Of a stretch of 64,000 bases of DNA, positions 22,915-34,800 are shown piece by piece. The notes below the pieces were generated by a model. That model was not told where the DNA came from and did no database searches. It saw only the letters and a program-made list of their open reading frames with translations. Within the stretch, counting starts at the first letter, position 1; each line of letters starts with the position of its first letter. The translations under genes and the position numbers were made by a program. Source of the stretch: Sclerurus mexicanus (lineage: Eukaryota; Chordata; Aves; Passeriformes; Furnariidae); NCBI GenBank assembly GCA_013396755.1, contig VWZF01006903.1:1584968-1648967 (forward strand), read 5' to 3'.

Positions 22915-25900
22915 ATCATATATTAACCTCAGGATACTTTAGGCCTGAAGCAGTAAGATACCAGGAACAATTATAAGAATTGCAGGATTTTTAGGAATCC
23001 AGAAAGAGGAGAAATATGAAAGAAAGAATAAAATATGAAGTTTTAGGACAACTTATAGAAGATGTAATTGATTTCAAGCAGTATAAGTTGTCCCTGCTTT
23101 CAGCCATTACCATGGACAAACAACCACAGACCAGGGAAACAAACCCAAGAGATCTTCCATTGGCATCCTCAGGGAGCAATGTCCCATCACAGTACCCCTG
23201 ACCTCTAAATCCTGCCTGGCATGCCATGCTCTGATGTCCTCAGGCTTTCAAGCCTGTTAACTCAAAGATTTCTATGCTGTTTCTCCATGCATTTAATCCT
23301 GAGCTCTCCATTTCCCAAAGGAAGGTCTTAATTTTCCTCATGTCACTACAGCTCAAGAGCAGTGAGTTATGAAGTTCAGAGGCTAAGGAAGGAAATGATC
23401 AGTCAATCTAGCAGGCTCCAGCCTTCCTTCTAGGCTGCAGTGGCACTTCACTGCATTTAGGAGACTGCAACAGTTGCTCAGTTAGTGCCCAGGCAAACGT
23501 GAATTGGTGTTGATCACTGATTACAGTCACCCAGTCCCCTACTGGTACTGTAAAGGTGTTGCCGTTTCTCATTCAATTCTCCAATTATTTGTGACTCCCA
23601 GTGTGGTACAGCTATGACTGAAGGGCAATTAAGATACCTGCTAGCCCCAGCACCTCTGAAAGCTTGATGATTAAATATATAGTATGTTCTTACTTTCATG
23701 TATTTTATAGAGCTCAGTCGCCACTAAGAACAAAACCCTAACAGACTTTCCCTTATGTTTTCCAGCTCACTAACACCTGCCTGAACATCAGTGTTCACAG
23801 CCTAGAAAAGAAGAAGTCATTAAATTGTATTTATTTATGGAAGATGTTCCTATGTGCTAGAGAATGCACCCTCCTTCCTCTGAGTTTTTCACTGAATAAC
23901 TTATTGAATGATCTTTTATGCACTGGGGTATTGAAATATTAAAATCTGACAAAAAGAAGACTTCATGGAAAAACTCAAATTAGAATATCTCTTTTTAATG
24001 AGCCAAGTCTATGGCTGTTTCTCAAAGTTTTTCATAGTGCAAGAATTGAGTTCTTGGATAAGGTGAGAAGCAATCAGAAGTGTCAGCAAAAAGAACACAC
24101 TTTCTCCAGGCTGCTGTGTCAGTCTAATTCTGTGCTAGACAATCATACATTTCTCCATTCCTTCAGGAAAAGAAACCAAGTGGATTATTACTTACTGTCG
24201 CTGAATTGCTAACATTACCTCTCTATGCCAGCATGGAAAAGATCTCCCAATTCCAAAATGCCTGTACACCAAGCACAGGGAAACATTAAAGGACAACGAA
24301 ACCCTAGAGAGTTTAGAACATCATCTGCAAGTGAGATATTGCATCATCTTCAATAAAAGAGAAGCAGAATCAATCCCAATAACACCCTGTTCACCAATCA
24401 GATGATAGATTAGTCCCTTTCACTCAGCCTCTCCTCTCCTGCAGACTTCCTTTACATCACGTTCTGTCTTCCATATACTTAAACAAAAGTCTCCTCCCTG
24501 TGAATTTTATTGGTGGATTCTTTTTGCATAAAGGGTATGTCTGACCTAAAACTATTACTTTCTAGATGGTCTAACATTTTTTTCATAGAATCAAGACATA
24601 AACATTTAAGTACAGAAACGTGCATATGGACACAAGTATGGATTAATGGGGAATGCTTGCAGCCCTCCCTTTTCCCTGTTTCACCGTCCAGTGAAAGTGC
24701 TTGTGTAATGTGACACAGCTTCACAGATACTCAACATCCTCCTTAACAGGACTGAACAGTAAGGAACAGTCTTACCAGTCTTTCCCGCTCCCGTGTTTCA
24801 GGGTCTGTAAGCTGACAGTCATCCTAGTGCAGGAGGGGGTATCATTCAAATGTCAGGAAATAGTAAAATGTGTAACCATGCATAGGCAACATCCCCTCTA
24901 AACGTACTGCATGCCTGTGCATAAAATACAGAGGTAGCACCACAAACTGAGAAGGAAAAAACAAACTCAAAACCAACCAAACCAAAACATGATTGCAAAC
25001 TATGTATCAGCTAACGCTGAGCAGTCCACCCTTTGCTCTACTGTTCATTAACAATTCCTATTCTACCTTTTTAGGCAAAAAGGAATTGGAGAAGGAAAAA
25101 AAAAAGGGGGGGCATCCTAGAAAATTTCACCTCAAGTCTTTGAAGGTCTGCAAAGTCGGTGCCTGATGTAAACTCTACAAGGCTAGATCATCCTGCCCAG
25201 AACATCCTGCCCCGTGTAGAAACCTGGAAGAGGGACTTAGTGTTCAATCCGCACATCAAAGCAGAGAGCTCAGTGAAGCTGCTCTGAGATGCAGTGAGAA
25301 GTTTTTCTAAGGATCAGAACACAGCTGTGGTGGAAGCACCGAGCAGGAGACTGCAGCCTGCCTACAGGGTAATCAGGACCTGTCAGTAAACCCAGCACCC
25401 TGCCTGATTCATCCCCATTCTCCAACCCCACAGTCTGGTTTGCAGATACTTTCTATTCCCTGAATTGCCTCGCTGCTTGAGCTACTCAGGCACAGAGTTA
25501 ACAAAACTCAAACATGAGCTCACGCAGCTCTTTCTTTATAAAGGGAGGGAAGGGAGAAGCAGAATGAAGAGAGTGCAGATAATGCTGTTGCCTTACTGTG
25601 GGCCTTTCTCAAAGCTATTGATTTTCTCTCGTAGCTTTTTACTGAAATCACCGCGTGGCCTTCTGGCTGACTGAGATGCATTTTTGTGTACACATACTCC
25701 CTGGTGTCTCTATATTATCACATTATCCTCACGTGCCAATTCTCAGCATCCCTGTCACTACCAGAAGCTGACACACAGGTTTCCTTTAGAAAAACAAAGC
25801 TGAAACAAATTCCAGCCCAGTTTAAGCCATAACCATTGTTGCTGATTCTTATTCATTATACCTTATTCCCAGCATCAAAATTCTCCCTCTCCTTGTTTTT

Positions 25901-25920
25901 CTGCCTTTGAGGGAAAATGC
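22915..25920. other. Non-coding sequence, nothing firm
   Basis: Unique AT-rich DNA. It includes a small purine-rich tract with ten A followed by seven G (25096-25112) and an A/C-rich low-complexity patch (24955-24990). A 7-bp inverted repeat (CAGGCTT/AAGCCTG, 23241-23256) is within chance expectation. No coding signal was seen. Confidence 0.6.
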
Positions 25921-26560
25921 TGTTTGCTGAGAAGCTGTGCTAAAGCTCTAATTAACGTGTATTGCACTAAGCAAAAAGCACACCAGCAAACAGGCCTGTT
26001 TTAAGCCTATTTTTAAATCATATTATATTCAAGGCATGCTCCCTCTGTTGTGTAGGCCCACACAGTCACTCAGGGCTTACTGCCTGCTTCAATTGCTGGC
26101 TGTTTCCCAAATTTCCCTCCCTTCTGTCTTATTCTATACCCACGAAGACAACAAACGAGCTATTTCCACAATCAAGAGAGGCTCCTTGCTGAGTCAAAAG
26201 AATGAGCTCGAGTTAGAGAGGAAAATACTCTCAGACACAGGTGTGCAAGCGACATCATAATTGCAGCCAGAATAGATGGCCTGCAAATTGCATGGCATTT
26301 GTAATTAACAGTGCTCTGTAACGAGGACCACTCTGTGTGCAATTACAATCTAATAATGCTTCATAGCTGCATGAGCAAAGCTTTATTTCACTGAGAAAAT
26401 GTGGATTGAATATTTGCAGGAGTAATCTACTCTACAGTGCAAGATCCCCAATTCACAGATGAAGCTGCAGGTTATTCAAATATCAATCAAATTAAATTTG
26501 TTCTTAAACTCTAGTTTACCACAGAGATTTAAACCAAGCTAATGGGAGCTGCATCATGGA
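25921..26560. other. Candidate conserved non-coding element
   Basis: Unique sequence dense in homeodomain-type cores: 'CTCTAATTAACGTG' near 25950, 'TTTGTAATTAACAG' near 26298, 'CAATTACAATCTAATAATGC' near 26340. It also has near-octamer words ('AAATTGCATGGCATTTG', 26285-26303). It lacks the decay seen in the neighbouring CR1 fragment. The block ends where the CR1 fragment begins. Only composition supports the call. Confidence 0.25.
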
Positions 26561-26567
26561 AATCTTT

Positions 26568-26945
26568 TCTGGAATCTGATGAGATGCATCTGCAGCTCCT
26601 GGGGGAATTGGAGGATAAAGTGGCTAAGCCATGATCCATCATATTTAAGAAGCCCTGGCAGTCCAATGAAGTTCTCACTGACCAGAAAAGGGAAAACATT
26701 ATCCCTATTTTTAATAAGGGGAAAAAGAAAACCTGGGGAACTGCAGGCTGGCCAGTCTCACCTTGGTGCTCAGCAAGACCACAGAGAAGACCTCCTAGAA
26801 ACTATGCTAAGGCACATGGGGAATAAGGAGGTAACAGGGGACAGCCACCATGTCCTCACTGAGGGCGAATCACACCCGGCAGATCTGGTGTCCTTCTGTG
26901 ACAGGGTTACAGTATTGGTGGACAAGGGAAGAGCAACCACTAATG
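26568..26945 (+). mobile_element. CR1 LINE fragment, ORF2 reverse transcriptase (dead)
   Basis: Conceptual translation gives CR1 reverse-transcriptase blocks in order. Frame 1 starts at 26578 with DEMHLQLLGELEDKVAKP, then a TGA at 26632-26634. It continues through 'WQSNEVLTDQKRENIIPIF' and 'NKGKKK'. An extra G near 26735-26738 shifts the frame to 'GNCRLASLTLVLSK'. A lost base near 26790 shifts it again to 'LLETMLRHMGNKEVTGDS' and 'VTVLVDKGRAT'. In a live element this ORF copies CR1 RNA into DNA at the target site. Here one stop and two frameshifts show an old inactive copy. The fragment stops just before the region that would encode the catalytic YxDD-type motif. It is truncated at both ends. 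Confidence 0.93.
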
Positions 26946-27418
26946 CCTCAGAAGCATCTGTCCAAAACAGAATCCAAGAGAAAACCCAAACATTGCGGGA
27001 AATAACCAGGGTATAATTGACAGAATCATCTTGGCTACTACACAACATGTGCCCAGGTCTTAGCAATTTGCACCCTCTAATGTTCTTGCAGCTTCTTGAA
27101 CACCTTCCTTTGTTTCTGCCTACAACAACCCTCTTCATTTTCAGGTGAATACTAAAATAGTGACAAGTATTTTGTTAATACATAGACAGAGGAGGAAGCA
27201 TCTCCATCCCTCCACCACTGCAGCACTCATAAAGCAGAGTCCTCCTGCGAACAGTGAGCATGGACAGATGGGGTAACAGCACTACAGATGCCAAAGCCCT
27301 CAATCAGTGTCACTAAGTGCAGGCTTTGAGCTTGCTCACTGGGGCCCTAAAGGAAGTACCAGCGAGGACTCCTTATTCCTGAAAACAGGAAAGTTCTTCA
27401 GCAAGTTTCCCCTCTTAA
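26946..27418. other. Spacer between CR1 fragment and CR1-type tail
   Basis: No CR1 coding similarity was recognised here. In an intact CR1 the interval between this RT region and the 3' end would be well over 1 kb, so either a deletion occurred or the two pieces are separate insertions. Confidence 0.5.
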
Positions 27419-27476
27419 TTCAACTTGGATTTGATCCTAAGGGCCTTTCCAGCTCAGATGATTCTATCTTCTATGG
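27419..27476 (+). mobile_element. CR1-type 3' terminus (plus strand)
   Basis: The order 'ACTTGGATTTGATCCTAAGG', 'GCCTTTCCAGCTC', 'AGATGATTCTATC' is the CR1 3' end, including the terminal ATTCTATG-like motif. It has the same orientation as the RT fragment 470 bp upstream and may be the end of that element after an internal deletion. It could instead be the tail of a separate CR1 or CR1-dependent SINE; no tRNA-like head is visible upstream. Confidence 0.8.
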
Positions 27477-30400
27477 CAAAAAGGACAAGAGGCACAGTTG
27501 CAGCAGCCAGTACAGATTTTATCCCAGTTTTTATAAGTCACTTTAGAACTCTGCTGGTGCCAGAGAATCACCATTAACATCAGGTTTTAATACATTCAGG
27601 GTTAATAGAATTGAGGGAATTTCAGTGTAAAGATGTTAGATATTTGCTCGTTTCCAATTCAAATGTTACTCTGATGAGGTCAGGGCCTAATTGTACAAGG
27701 ACAGGAGACCTGCAGAATAATGATAAAAACATGCCCCCACTTCTTACGGAAGAATTATAACAACGATTAGCATTTGTATCACACTCAGTGTCAAAGCATC
27801 CCTGCACTCTTTACAAAGCCCAACCCCGGGCTCTGCCCCGCAGTGGTTATTCAGCAATCCTTGAGCCCAGCAACACAAGAGCGATGCACCAGCCCTTCAT
27901 CCTCCTTCCAAGGCAGCCCTGGCAGAGCCGGGCCGATCAGACCGAGTGGTCAGAGGGCAATACTGCTGCATTTATGGAGCGAGCAAATCCAGCACTTCTG
28001 AAAGCTCCTGGGGCTCTCTGGCTTTCTCCATGCCTCCTGCAGGAGCGATTTCCTATCCCCTGTCCCTTTGGCACTGCAAGACTATCCCTGCTGGAGCAAC
28101 TTAAGTCACCCAGGGCCACAGAATGCCCTAGCCATAATCAGCTTTGCACGGCTCTTTGTGAGAGAAGACAAAATATGACAGAGATGGAGGAAAGAAAACC
28201 TGGCTTATCTATACCGATTTTGGTGGCGTTCTGACAATTCATGCCAACCCAAAAATCTTGGCCAACACAGTTTTAAATGGTAGCACAAAGTTAAAAGGAA
28301 AATGTGGTGTCTCACCATACTGAGGGATTAGTTTTATCAGAACAAAGCCTCCTATTGCTGACTTAATGACTTGGCAAAAGCACTGTAAATAAAGGCAACA
28401 CTGAATCTGCCAATTCCCAGCTTGTCAAGCTCCTCAACAACCAACAAACCACAAAAGTAATTACAGACAGTTAAAATGCAAAGAGCAGGAGGCCATTTTC
28501 TAAAAGGCACAATTACTGTGTCTCTAGAGGCTGGATTTAAGTCTACACCCTGAATTAATTACCATTCATTTCCATCTGAAATTTGTTTGGCTTTCCCAAG
28601 ATGTAGGTTTGAGGTGTTTCCAATTTATCTGAGACTTCATCATGAAGGAACTTGCAGTGCATTCTTCAGTGACTTGTTTAAGTCCCTCATCCCCATGACA
28701 TTTGGCAGCAGTCAGCTTCCTGTGAGGCAGGCTTCTAATCAGCCCAAAATAAAGACCTTGTTTTCAGTATTAATGGAGTTTGTTTTGCCTCAAACAACAA
28801 ACTATTTATTTTCAGGGACATGTCGGGAATCCTATGTACCTGTTGGCTGCAAGGCCTAAAGGTGCTCCTATGAACATTTCATCTTGTTTCCTGTATAAAA
28901 ACTATGCCAATTTCACCACGTGCCCACAAGTGCTTGTATTCCTCAGAACGTTTCTTGGTTTCTGAAGAGATGCTAACACACACATTCAGCACGGAAACAA
29001 GTCTGTATCCAGCTCTGTCATAACAACAACAGAGGGAAACAATGAAATGTTACAAGCCCTTCACATTGCCCAAGCAGCGCAAGAAATCTTGAGCTTGTGG
29101 GAATGCTCTTGTTCTCAGAAAACAATAAATGATGATCACCAAAAAATTATCAAAGAAAGTAAATAACTATCCCTTTGACACCTGGCTAGAAAGCCTACAG
29201 TGGGAAACTCTATCTTCTGTCTGGATTCACAGGCGTTCCCAGTTTGACACCTCACCTCTATACAGTTACTGAAGGGAGGCAGCTTCCTAAAATGGATTCT
29301 CTGTCTCACCCTTCAGAAGCCTTATTTTCCTTCAGGGAGCCCAAGTTCTCAGGAACTATTTTAAGAAAATCCTTTATTGTTTCATTTTTCTGTCTCTTGG
29401 GTAGAATATGCATTGTTCTTTCTCAGTGGATAATTTATTCAGAGGCATTTTCCAAGTCAAAGGAGCTACTCTCAGCCCCAGCAGAGCTTCTCTGTAAACT
29501 TGCCCTATGCAGAACAGCAAACACAGAGAGGACAAAGCTGCAAGAGTAAAGCGCAGTCTGGGGCTACACAAACTGCTCAGCCTCATTAGAACAAAAAGAG
29601 TTTAAATTGTGTGGGGAGGGACTCTCTTAAAAGCCCAGGAACAGATGGTTTCTATGTGTACTGTACTTTGCTCTATGGTTTTCCCAAGGCCACAGAGGAG
29701 CTCAGGCAGAGGCTGCTGTGCAGAAGTTCAGACCATTCCAGTTGCTAACAGGAGTGGTGGTGAACAGGGCAGCGACCACAGCCCTGCTCTTTGCACCTGT
29801 ACATGGCAATGCACACACAACACACCGCTGCAGACCCTTAAATACCATCTATAGGTCCTTCCCAGCAGTCTTTAGGAATCCCACTGCCAGAGTTACACAC
29901 CCTCACAGCACAGACTGCTGTGGGCCCAGGCAACACCGTGGATCACAACCAAGGGCAACAATGCTTCAATACTTTCCTGTTCACTACTTCAGAACACAAA
30001 AGTAAACAAAGCTCCTGCATGACCTGTTCTTTCCAGAAGTTCTCAAGACACAACCAGAAATCAAAAATTTCCAGTTGCTGTTTAAGTCTTTGAGGTTAAA
30101 TCCTGCTAGACCATATCTGCATACTTCACTAAAAAACTCCATTAAAGCAAAGTAGATTTATGTCAGATGAGCACAAGTTTCTTTCTTCCCTTTATGCATC
30201 CTTGCCACAGATGCACCAAGCACCTTTTTGAGAAACTGGTGTTTGGTGTAACAGTCATAAAGAACATGACAGAAAAAGCAATCTTCATTATTCATGAAAG
30301 CCTACATAAGTTACCAGGCTGGTAGTTCAGTCATCCAGTGTTATTTTCTGCCAAGAATATACAAGTTAATATGACCTTTCACAGCATCTACCCTTAAGAT

Positions 30401-31305
30401 GCCTCCAAGCTATGATGGGATTACAAAATTTGAAATCTGCTGAGGCAGATCAAACATTTCCTATTAAAATGACCTAAAAAATACAGGGCATACTCATGTA
30501 TTCCCTAGAAATTCTCGTTCAGTATGTTTCAGCTTTTTTATTTTCCATCTCTGCTGATTTGCAGACCCTTTAGCATTTCCCTTTGGATTCCTCAATGTCA
30601 GCATAAAAATAATACTCTTGCCTTTCTTAATTACCTTTCTCAGATCTCTTAGAAGTGGCTAATATACCTCCAGGGATCCATAGAGAATAATCTGAAAATG
30701 ATGAGTTAATAACCTCATAAGGACAGGCCCTTAAGTTATTGTCCTTCAACAAAGGACATACTTTAATAACATTGTAGGTATTGTATACTAGTTGCCCATT
30801 CTTCTACCACGTGTAACAGAAGCAAGAACTGCAGTCTTTGTAATCCTTTGAAACTGTGTTTGTTTAAACTGTCACAAAACCTGCCCAAAGCATATTGGGG
30901 AAGTCAGGGTCAGCAGAACAGTGAATCCCAGGCTCAGTAATTACACACAGCTACTGCGTATGCAAAATAGACTTGATGGTAACATTTATTTTTCTCTGGC
31001 TCCCTCCGAGCAGAGGGTTACAGAATGCTCCATGCAGAGCCAATCATTCACAGTTCAAGCAACCAGGGATGGCACTGAATAAAACCCCATTTCAAAAGGA
31101 AGGTAATATAGGTTTAAGTACTGGAACTTTTAATGGTAATGCACACTAGAGAGAGATAGCACTTAGGAAAATGTACTAATGATACTGTCTTTTCAATAGA
31201 GACATCAGAGCAATGATTTCTATGGCACTTTTGATCCTGGGCTCTGAAGGTGAAATTTCCTGTTCAGGAGATGATGCATAAGTTTTTATGAGGCTCTCAT
31301 TAGCC
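27477..31305. other. Non-coding sequence; GC-rich patch 27800-28120
   Basis: Nothing was recognised. The patch 27800-28120 is richer in G+C than its surroundings and holds overlapping open frames on both strands (148 codons at 27788-28234 plus). CpG is not concentrated enough to call a CpG island, and the translations are not recognisable. Confidence 0.55.
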
Positions 31306-31842
31306 TTAACTTGAAACTTTCAGTGGCACACACGCTTTTGCTAGACACTTTTCAGAGGTAAATTTGAGGAACATGAAGTCTGTTGAAAAACAAAAAATTT
31401 CAAAACCAACTATTCCACTCAGGAATTTATCTGACCACTCATTAGATAACTCTGAACTACTCTCCAACCCCAAGGAACACTCACCTGGAAAGTCTTGTGA
31501 AGTATATTGCAGACATACATAACTCTGGTTTGTAAAATCAAGGCTAGGCAACAGACTTGGCCAACAGGCATAATCCAGGGTAGCTTTCTCTGCAGTGCTG
31601 GGATGCTGACTTGTGAGAAAAGAGGGGTGGGGATTTGGGGGGAAAGAATTCAAGACCACTTCTTGAGATTGTGCAGAACAGATTTTCAGGTGTTTATCAG
31701 GTGCCCAGTTTGCAAGGTAACAGCCTGGTTGTAACTTTACCACCTCAGCAAGCAGGGAAGACAGTATCAGTGTTCTTTTATGCTTTAGACCTGCTTGTGA
31801 GGATGAAATCTTTGAAAAACCTGGTCCTTGTTGACCAAACAA
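31306..31842 (-). other. Longest open frame in window (178 codons), probably chance
   Basis: An ATG-to-stop frame of 178 codons runs on the minus strand. It is serine- and leucine-rich, shows no signal peptide, transmembrane segment, cysteine pattern or family motif that I recognise, and has no promoter or Kozak context worth noting. Inside it, on the same strand, is a perfect splice-donor consensus, CAG|GTGAGT (plus-strand 'ACTCACCTG', about 31478-31486). If this were transcribed, an exon could end there and the frame would not be read through. An open frame this long is somewhat unexpected in one 64-kb AT-rich window but not remarkable. I do not call it a gene. Confidence 0.15.
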
Positions 31843-34800
31843 ATAAGCTACATAATGTTGGCTCTAACCTGCAGCTGAAATGTGTTTAAATTATACACAG
31901 AACAATCTGAAATGCCATCCATGCTTCAAAGGGTTCTCAAGAAGGTCTTTAAAGATCTCTGTGAGCAATTTACAAAGCGAAAAGATCCAAACCTGTTTCA
32001 AATGTTCTTTGCCACAGGCACCAACTCTATCTCTACCTTAAGTTTTCACACACAGAGCTAGAGAGCAGATGTCCGGTGCAAGCACACAGTTTACAATAGG
32101 CATGTTTCAGTCACTCAGTCATGGGGTTGTCTGAGCAGCGTGTGCCCTGTTTAACAGAAACATTCAAAGCCCAAAGATCAGGATTGCTTAACCGTTTCAC
32201 ATAAAAGGATGAGGAAGAAATACAGACAATATAGGAGTTCACTGAATGACGACTGTTAACTGGCAAGTCATCTGTCAACCTGCCACTGGGCTGCCTGCTG
32301 GAGAGTAACACAAAAACTGCACATCAGCTGCTGGATCTAAATGACAGCAGGAAGTGGCTGGCGTTTAGTTCTCCATGAAAGAGATAATAAGTATTTAAAC
32401 TTTCAGGACTTACTTTCAAGTAGCCCACTGGCCCCTTCCCCTCACAGCAGAGAGCGTGTGGCAGCAATCCTGTAATTTGTGGTATGTTTCATCACCAAAA
32501 GGCTAATGCCACCAAGGGCTCCCCCTCTTTAACCCAGCACAGCTGGTTCCCTCTTTGTTTGGAGTTCTGCAGTAGCTCTACCTACGGCTGCATCAGCACA
32601 AGCAGTGAGGGTAAGAGAGGAACTGTAAGCTCTTGCATCATGACTTTCAGAATTCACAGGTGTGTTATTGCACCAGGGCAAGTTGAACAGGGGAATAATT
32701 TGGGAAAGTCGCCAGCCTGGGCAAGGTTATAATGAAGGGACTCTCACCATAGATGTTCTGTTATGCAAGAGGCAGTTTATCAGGGGTTGGCTGCCATCAC
32801 TGTCACAGTGACTGACAGGAGCACAGGAGACCTCAGCTGTAACCAGCTTTCCCTTGCACTGAAGAATACCATGCAGAGTAAATAAACACAAACCATCCTC
32901 TGCTCAGGGGTGTCTGCCTTCAGCCATGGCTCAAGGCAATAATGCTTTTCAAAGATATTCATGATTGCTAGATTTGCCTTTTCTTCCTGTCCATCAACCT
33001 GTATTTCTACTAAGCTTAAATGGTAAGGAAAGAGATAATAAAAGAAGGGAAGGGACAGTTTTGAGCTTGAAGGCTGAGCCAGTCTCCATTCATAATATTG
33101 AGCATCTCTGTGAACACAGCACACAAACAGCAGGGAAATGCCATTTTATGGGTGGCACACAATACAGGCCAAAAGTTTCAGTTCCATAAACAGAGACTGA
33201 TACTTAACACACAGAAAAAGGAGGTTCACCTGAGGAGACCTTCCCAGCAGGAAAGGAGAAACTTCCAGTGGCTTCCCTGGCTATTCAGACCCCTGACAAA
33301 TACCTGTTTTCATAGTGCTTTTGTGAAAACCTGAGCACCATTTGCTCTGTGCTGCACATCAGGTTAGCTAAAATTAACACTTTTGCCTTTCAGCTTTTTC
33401 AGTTGGCTGCATTCTAAATGTCCAAGCATCACTTCTCTTTGCAATTTTAACTTGGTATAACATAGATGGAAATAGTTCAGCGTGTTTCAAGCTGCCTAGC
33501 TCTGAAGGAACAGAAGGGATGTAATCTTGGAGGTGGGAAAAAGGAGAGAAAAAGAAACGCTTTGTTGTAACACACTACTTCTTGTTCAAAAGGTTGTGTG
33601 GCAGCTCAAAGTTTTAACAACACAGCTGCCTTTGTGTCTCCTTGTGATGAGAGTTCCCATCAGCTCAGATCTGGCATTATGCCTGACTGGTAATTCATTA
33701 CTTACTGTAATGTAGAAGCACTTTTAAAACCATAGCAGTTCCTCTTGAATGTTATCTTTCCTCTCTACCCTGAGCATGCCAAGCGGCTGACGTGCCTAAG
33801 TGGAGATGTCACCACTGAGCTCTGGGGCTGGATTCCCCAGCTGGTGCAAAGGAACAGCCTGTTTATTCCAGAGATCCGAGACAGGCGCTCTAAATTGTAC
33901 TTCAAAGCAGCCTCTCTCCCCGTCCTCTGTAGAGATAGCCAAGATATGTAAAATTAATAATGAAGGAACAAAAGCATAAAGCAGGGCTCCATTCAAGAAT
34001 TAATGTGCTCATTTTAACTCAACAAGTTCCATCTTCCCTATTTACAGCCTAAATTATCTCCTTTAACACAGACAATACAGGGAGAACACTGCCAGCGCTT
34101 CCTTCGTGCTAAGCAGACAGGCACATGCTGCTTGTTGGAGCTAAAAAATGAGCCTCCTAACAGGATAATATAGTTTGGATTATATTAGTTATAGAAAAAT
34201 TGAGATGAGAAAGCCTCAAGGGAATAATTACCAGGAAATGTGGGGCTGATTATTACAAAGTGCTGAGCATTCACAGTGCCACATGAAGTCACTGGGTGCT
34301 ACGTGTGCCTTATAACATGACCACTATTGCCTTTTCACAAATGATGGACAAAAGGTAGATTTTTCATACAGCTACATACCCAAGTTTCCTTCATTATTTT
34401 TGAAATATAAATTTTAAAAATATGCAGCTCATAATTCTGCCTATTTAAGCCTCTACAAATGCATGGAGCAGCACAATTATTTATAATCCATATACACAAT
34501 GCAGCAATTGTAGAGCACTCAATGAACATGCACTACTGCATATTCATACAAAGGGGCAACACTAAGGAGAAGTTTCTTGAATGAAGATCAATTCTCTTGA
34601 CCAATGTAATGGAAAGAAACTTAGGACTGATTGAAAAAAAAAACCCAATCAAAGAAAATTAAAAGACTTCCAGGTATTTCTCCAATTAGAGATTAGAGGA
34701 AAAGTGTTTTATGTCACTGGGATTTTTCAGTGTGTCTGAAGGACCGGAGGGCTCTACAGATAACAGGACCTGTTCTGACAGCGGGTAAACACGAAGGATC

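Noticed and set aside
26579..27016. 145-codon open frame
   Set aside because: It is one frame of a CR1 reverse-transcriptase relic whose true reading changes frame twice and has a stop.
27788..28234. 148-codon open frame in a GC-richer patch, with overlapping frames on both strands
   Set aside because: Stop-poor composition explains it; no protein similarity recognised and no CpG island.
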